In this document: in pieces, positions 39,701 to 45,700 of the stretch
Layout of the letters: each line of letters starts with the position of its first letter
Numbering within the stretch: the first letter of the stretch is position 1
Source: Agrypnia vestita
Lineage: Eukaryota; Arthropoda; Insecta; Trichoptera; Phryganeidae
Direction: 5' to 3'
DNA: 64,000 bases
Assembly: GCA_016648135.1 (NCBI GenBank)
Contig: JADDOH010023117.1
Span: forward strand, 310,001 to 374,000
Notes under the pieces: generated by a model
Databases searched by the model: none
The model's input: the letters and a program-made list of their open reading frames with translations, nothing else
Told to the model about the DNA's origin: nothing
Program-made: the position numbers and the translations under genes

Positions 39701-42700
39701 AAAAATTGCAAGTTATAAAATTAAAAAATCAGAAAGCAAAAAATTTAAGTAATAAGTAGTTTGATTTTTGTTAGAATATCAAATATCATAGATAAGATAA
39801 TACTTTCTGTAGGCGGATGGGGATGAATTAACATGTATTGTGGGTGACTATTGCCTGCCCAACATAACTTGGCGTGCGGCAAGATTAGAACTAAAACCCG
39901 CCCCGCCCGCACCTGGCGGTAACCCCTCGCCCTGTCATTCAGTACAATTTTGTATTTGCTCAGGAGCTGTGACATCTTGATTACCAATATACACTGAATT
40001 ACTATGTCCTAAACAACCAAAACAGTCCGGGGTGGTGCAAGAACAATTGCCAATGAAGTATTAAAGTTTTGCGAAGCTGAAAAAGCAAATAACGGACCAA
40101 TATTACCGTCTGACAGTTTGACAGATAGAGCGGCCGCTGTGGAGCGCGCTGTCACCTGACCAAATTTATATTGAAGGCTCTGACACTGGTCACCGGACAT
40201 TCAGTACATTATGTATTGTGTAATAAATCTACAACCTGGCAACTTCGCGACAGGGGCGCCCTCCCTCGCACGCCAAGTTATAGTGGTGGCACTCTATAAA
40301 CACATGTGGTCAAAATGTTGGTCAAATGTTTTTCAATTCTCATTTTTCAATAATTGCCAACATACATAGTATTAAATGTACAATAATAAGCCACATGTAT
40401 TTTTTTTAGCCGTTTCAATTGCTTTTCTGAATTTTTGAATTATATGATGTAAAAATGTATTGATTTACTACGCAAAAAACTCAATTGTTTTAAATCATTT
40501 TTTATCTGTGATTGATAATAGGTACATGATTAAAAAGTAACCTGAGTTTGAAATTTTGGTAATTAGGGACATGAAATATTTTGGACCCAGGATGTAATAG
40601 AAGTGGCTCTAAAAGTACAAATATTTCTCCCTCCAATAATTATTGTGTGGTGTACAATTTTCCTTCACAATTTTTATTTGTTTGCTTTTAAATAACTTTT
40701 TTGCCTTTTTATCCTTTTATGTGTATCATGTTAATTGTACAAGTGCAATACCAGATATAAAGTAAAGTAAGGACAAAAAACTGCTCACTGGCTTTTGGCA
40801 GTAATGATAGGCCAAGTGTTACAAGAAATCTATTGGTCCATTCAAAAAATCTAATGCAGTGCATCTTTTAAAATGTAACATAAGGCGACAAAACATGATT
40901 TTAATGTTTTTTCTCATATGAAACAAGTATTGCCCTTTTACAGAAGTAGGCAGACATAGTGCAATGCCATATATTTCCTGATGAATGTTTTATATTAATT
41001 TTCTTTTTTTATTTCTTTTTTTCAGAGTAAATTTGCATCACGATCTAGAGGCTGGGCCGAAAGTGTGGCCTCGTCAAAAGATGAGAGTCGTACCGAAGAA
41101 TTGAATCCAAAGTTGCGAGTTCGTCTGGACCACTTTCCACATCGTACTGTCATCATACCTTATGAAGCAGAAGATTCTGTAACACTGGTAATTAAAAATT
41201 TATCTACATCCTCTATTTTATTTTAATAAGACAGATTATCACCAATTTTTAGTGGCCCTAATGGATAGTTCTACAAAGACGTAATTTAGCACAGCGTGAA
41301 GATAGAATAGACAAAACGCTAAAATAAATTAATCGGTGACTGCATTCAAAACATTGTTTTAAAATCTTTGAATATCGCAGCCTTTGCTTTTACACCCCTC
41401 ATATCATATATGTATTGCCATGCATCAATACAAGATAATTAAAAAATAAAATAATTATTATTTTAAATTATGATAACATCACTTCATCTTCTGATATTTA
41501 TGTATTGAAGACTTCTCGTAAATTCAAATTATTGTTAAAACTCGAAGAAGAAAAATTGTGAAACTAGAGTTGGAGATGTAAGTTCTTGATCTAATTGACA
41601 ATCAAATAAATAATAAATCTCAATCAATGTACACGTGAATGTGCAATTTTGTATTAATTTCATTTTTAGGATTCTATAATGGGCAGCTTCTCTGGGCACA
41701 TGGACGTAGTGGTTCGAGATCTGGATTTAACATTGAATATGAGCACGGCTATGGGACTGTCAGACCTGATTGAAGATGAAATATTAGTGCCACCTATTCC
41801 TCTTGAGGTTTGTCTAAATTTAAAAAATTTTGTCTTTAAACATGTGGTCCAAATATTGAAAGAAGCACGATAAATGCAAGATCCTTATTATTTTTTCAAA
41901 TAAATTTTACAATCCATGCCTAAAATAGTAATTAAATATTGTCGCGAGATGCTAGAAATTGAGAGAAACTGAACATTATCGAGTAACTGCACAACTGTAT
42001 GTGGAGGATATAGGCCCACCCGAGTCCCTCGAGCGTGCCAAAGGACCAATTGCGCTCAAGGCGAGCCACCAATCGGAAAACCGATGCGATCGGCGAGGTA
42101 CTGACCGACAACTCACCAGTACCACGAATACTTTTGCTGCCGTAGCCTATGTCACATACTCATTTTACTCCGTTTTTCTTTTTGTCACATACTTGTTCTA
42201 CAATAAATCGACAATATAAATTGTAAGTACTTCTTTGTCATCCTATATCTCCTCCTGCCTTACCACTGTATTTGATTAACGCAGCATGCCTTCAGTGACC
42301 ATACATAAATGTGGCAGATCATGTTTCGACAGATGGGCATTGATCTTCCCAACGCAACCTTCATTTCATTTCAATTTCAATCAAATCATACATCTCGTGA
42401 CCCACATAACACATCTGCCAAATTGGTGACCCCGACATGATGTGAATGCGCAACCTTCTGATTACGAATAAATTGGAAACACCTAGAACACATGGAAATA
42501 TACAGAAAATTTCCAATTCAGTGGATTTTGACAACTAGTGAAAGAAAACCACAGATAAGTGAAACAACCTAATAAACAAAAGCGAAAAGAGTAGCTTGTT
42601 GGTCTTGTGTTAGGACTCTCGTCTTGTGATCCAAAGGTTGCGGGTTCGAACCTCACTCCAGACCAGCAAGTTAGTCCTATTTTCATAGCACAAGCGTTTA

Positions 42701-45700
42701 ACTTAGTTTGAAAATATTAAGAATATTAATGTGACACGTATTCCGTGTTCGCATCTATATTTTTTTAAACAGAAAAAAAAAACAAATCTGGGAAAAAAAG
42801 TGTTCCAGAGTTCCTACGCGTGTTAAAAATTATTGCGCACTGTGGAATAGTGTTCCAGCTAAAGTATGTGTCCAGTGACTGTTTTTGAATAAAAAAATAA
42901 TTGATTTGAAGCATTTCATATCGTCTCCCCCCGCCACGAATTCTTGACAATATAATTTTCTTACTTGCAGATATAATGTTTACTTGCAGGTACTTCTAGA
43001 AGGTGTGTCCATAAAACTGAATGAAGACAGGCCTGTAAGCAGTATCAGTTCGCCAGGAACTGTGCCGGTGATGCTGTCATTATCTGGGTTACACCTATTG
43101 CGCGGCACCGACGGTGTGCTGCACGTCAGACCAGCAGCCACCAATTTATCTCAGGCTCAAGCATCTCAAAGCTCCCAACCATCCATTTCAGGTATTAAAA
43201 TTATTACAATCTCTTTTTCCATTGTTTTGTATGATCATTGTTTCAACCTCATCATCCCCAATGTTAATTTACTAGCACTCAGTGCTGAACTTGCTAGGAA
43301 ACCTACTTATTTCCTTTGATCGTGACGTCAACTCCATGTTTTGTATTTTATTGTGATTAACCGTTGTGGACATTGGGCTGCTACTATGTTTTGACAAACT
43401 GAGACTAGCATACTATCTGTACACATAACTAAACTTTTCCAACCCTTATATATCTTTCAGCTTGTAAAATTAAACATGGTTATGATTTTAGTTTGCTAAC
43501 TACATATTTAGATATTACATTAAAAGGTTTTGATTTATTTTCTTAGACACTGGAATCGATGCATCCACTATGAAAAGACTCTCACAAGAAAATGACGATT
43601 TACGACGTCGTCTGAATGCTTTGGAACGTTTGGCATTGGAAAATGATTCACTGAGAAGGTATGGTACCTTTTTAACAAGATATCTGATTTCGTATTTTAT
43701 TTAAGGAGAATTTCATTTCAAATCATTTGCTTTTTTACAATACTAAAATATAAATGCTGAATATAAACCCCTCCTTACTATGTTTTATAGATCGAAAGAA
43801 GAAACGGATATACTGAAGGCTTGTTTATTGACTGCACAGGACGAAGTTGCAGCACTGCTCGATGAAAAGACTACTCTTTTGGAGACAGTTCGAGCTTTAC
43901 AGGTAGCGAAACATATTGTTTCCTTCATTAACAATATTTGTGTTAATTATATTGTCAAAAAAAAAATATATTGATTGTATTATTTGTATACATCTACCTA
44001 ATAATAATATTTAAAAATAATTTTTCAAATACTTTAGAAAAACAAGAAACAAAAGACATTTCATCTACCTATACTCGAGCCATCGTAAGATGACATTTTT
44101 GACAGATCGTAATAGTGTTGTGACACACTTAAAATCATTAACGAAAAAATTCAGTCGAAAAAAAAATTTGTACATAAAAAAGGTTATAGAAGAATAATAA
44201 AACACATTTTTCTTAGATAAAAATATTTACTTGAATGTTTCAATCTGATTCATCCCCATTACTATCACTCTCCATTGAACTATCGTCGCTACTATCATTT
44301 CCTAAATTAATTATAATATCATTATCTAAAATATTATCGATTCTAATATCTCTTTCGTAATCTTCCTTTATTCGTCGCACGGTTCTATTCACTACATTAG
44401 CCCAGTCTGTTTGAGTTGTACGTTGACAAGCTTCTTCTAATAATTTTAACATTTTTGATGTCGTAAATGGAGGTTCTGTATTATGCCTTGCTGCATATCC
44501 CTTGATTTGAGCCCGTATCGATTCAATTGCGTTGTATTCGCAATGGTAAGGCGGTAATCGTATTACTTGGTGCCCATATTCCGATGCGATTTCATCAATG
44601 ACGTACCGTGATTTTGCCGGCTTGTTTTGTTTTAATAATTGAAGTAACTCCGCTTTCAACATGTCCGTATTTACATCTATGCCATTTTTTTGAAGCCACA
44701 ACGATATCAGCTTTCTTTTGGGACTGAGCAGGCGGCTTATCGATCTTCATAGAGTGGTACGGGGCATTGTCCATTATTATTATAGATGGTTCGGGAAGAC
44801 TACACAACATTGTGGTAAACCACTCCGTAAACTTTTCTCCGTTCATTTCTTCGTGATAATCTCCAGTGGTTTTTGATACAAAAGCCATCAAGGATCCTTC
44901 GACGAATCCATTAACGGTCCCGGCGTGACAAATTATAAGTCTGCCTCCTTTTCCAATTGGAACTTTAGACGTAGATGCTGCGGTGTCATCGGTTCAAGAA
45001 CGGGTAACTGTATGGTTGGCATTAAGCCACGTCTCATCCAAAAACACCACATTTTGCCAATCTTCTATTTGGTTCACATTTCGTAAAAAAGTGCACCTTG
45101 TCATCACGATATCGTTCCTTTCCATTAATATCTTGCGTTTATTACACTGCCTGTACGCAAAACCTAGCTTACTCAAAATTTTTGATAGTGAAGATTTTCC
45201 ACCGAAAAATAAACCAGCTTCTTTCAGTGATTTCAGTATTTCCCTCGTTGGATATTCTTTACGTAAATAAAAGTCATAGACATGTCTTCGGATGGCATCA
45301 CTATCAAAATTATCGATGCCTACTATTGGTTTTGATCGTTTTCTCTTTTTTGGCGCGCGAAGAACATTATCATCCATACCAGTGTCGCCAAATTTATTCT
45401 TGCTAATTATTTCGTTCGTTTCCAGTTCGTTCAGTTCGTTTTCGTTTACGAAACTTCATGTAAGTCTAAACGTCAAAAGTGCCATCATAGAGTGGCCGTA
45501 CTGTAATAATAATATTTAAAAATAATTTTTCAAATACTTTAGAAAAACAAGAAACAAAAGACATTTCATTGGGATGTTTTGACAGTTATACAGCACTCTA
45601 ACGATGGAAAGGTTTTTCTGAAACATATTGGTGTAATTAATCAAATAAAATAGGTAGATATACATATACAAATAATACAATCAATATATTTTTTAAATGT

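Larger units (their letters stand above)
43961..45694. mobile_element. composite transposon insertion in BLTP3 intron 27
   Basis: Outer 40-44 bp inverted repeats (AAAAAATATATTGATTGTAT at 43961, complement ending at 45694) enclose two exact 64-bp direct repeats (44001-44064, 45506-45569), which enclose the IS630/Tc1-like element at 44074-45498. This looks like one transposon inside another, with the local sequence duplicated. Confidence 0.7.

Noticed and set aside
42589..42680. Genuine tRNA gene
   Set aside because: Box A and B are present, but the acceptor stem does not pair and the unit continues into a SINE body with an A-rich tail.
42961..42989. Alternative acceptor 20 nt upstream of BLTP3 exon 25 (TTGCAG at 42970)
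   Set aside because: It would introduce an immediate stop (ATA TAA) or shift the frame. The downstream acceptor keeps the conserved reading.
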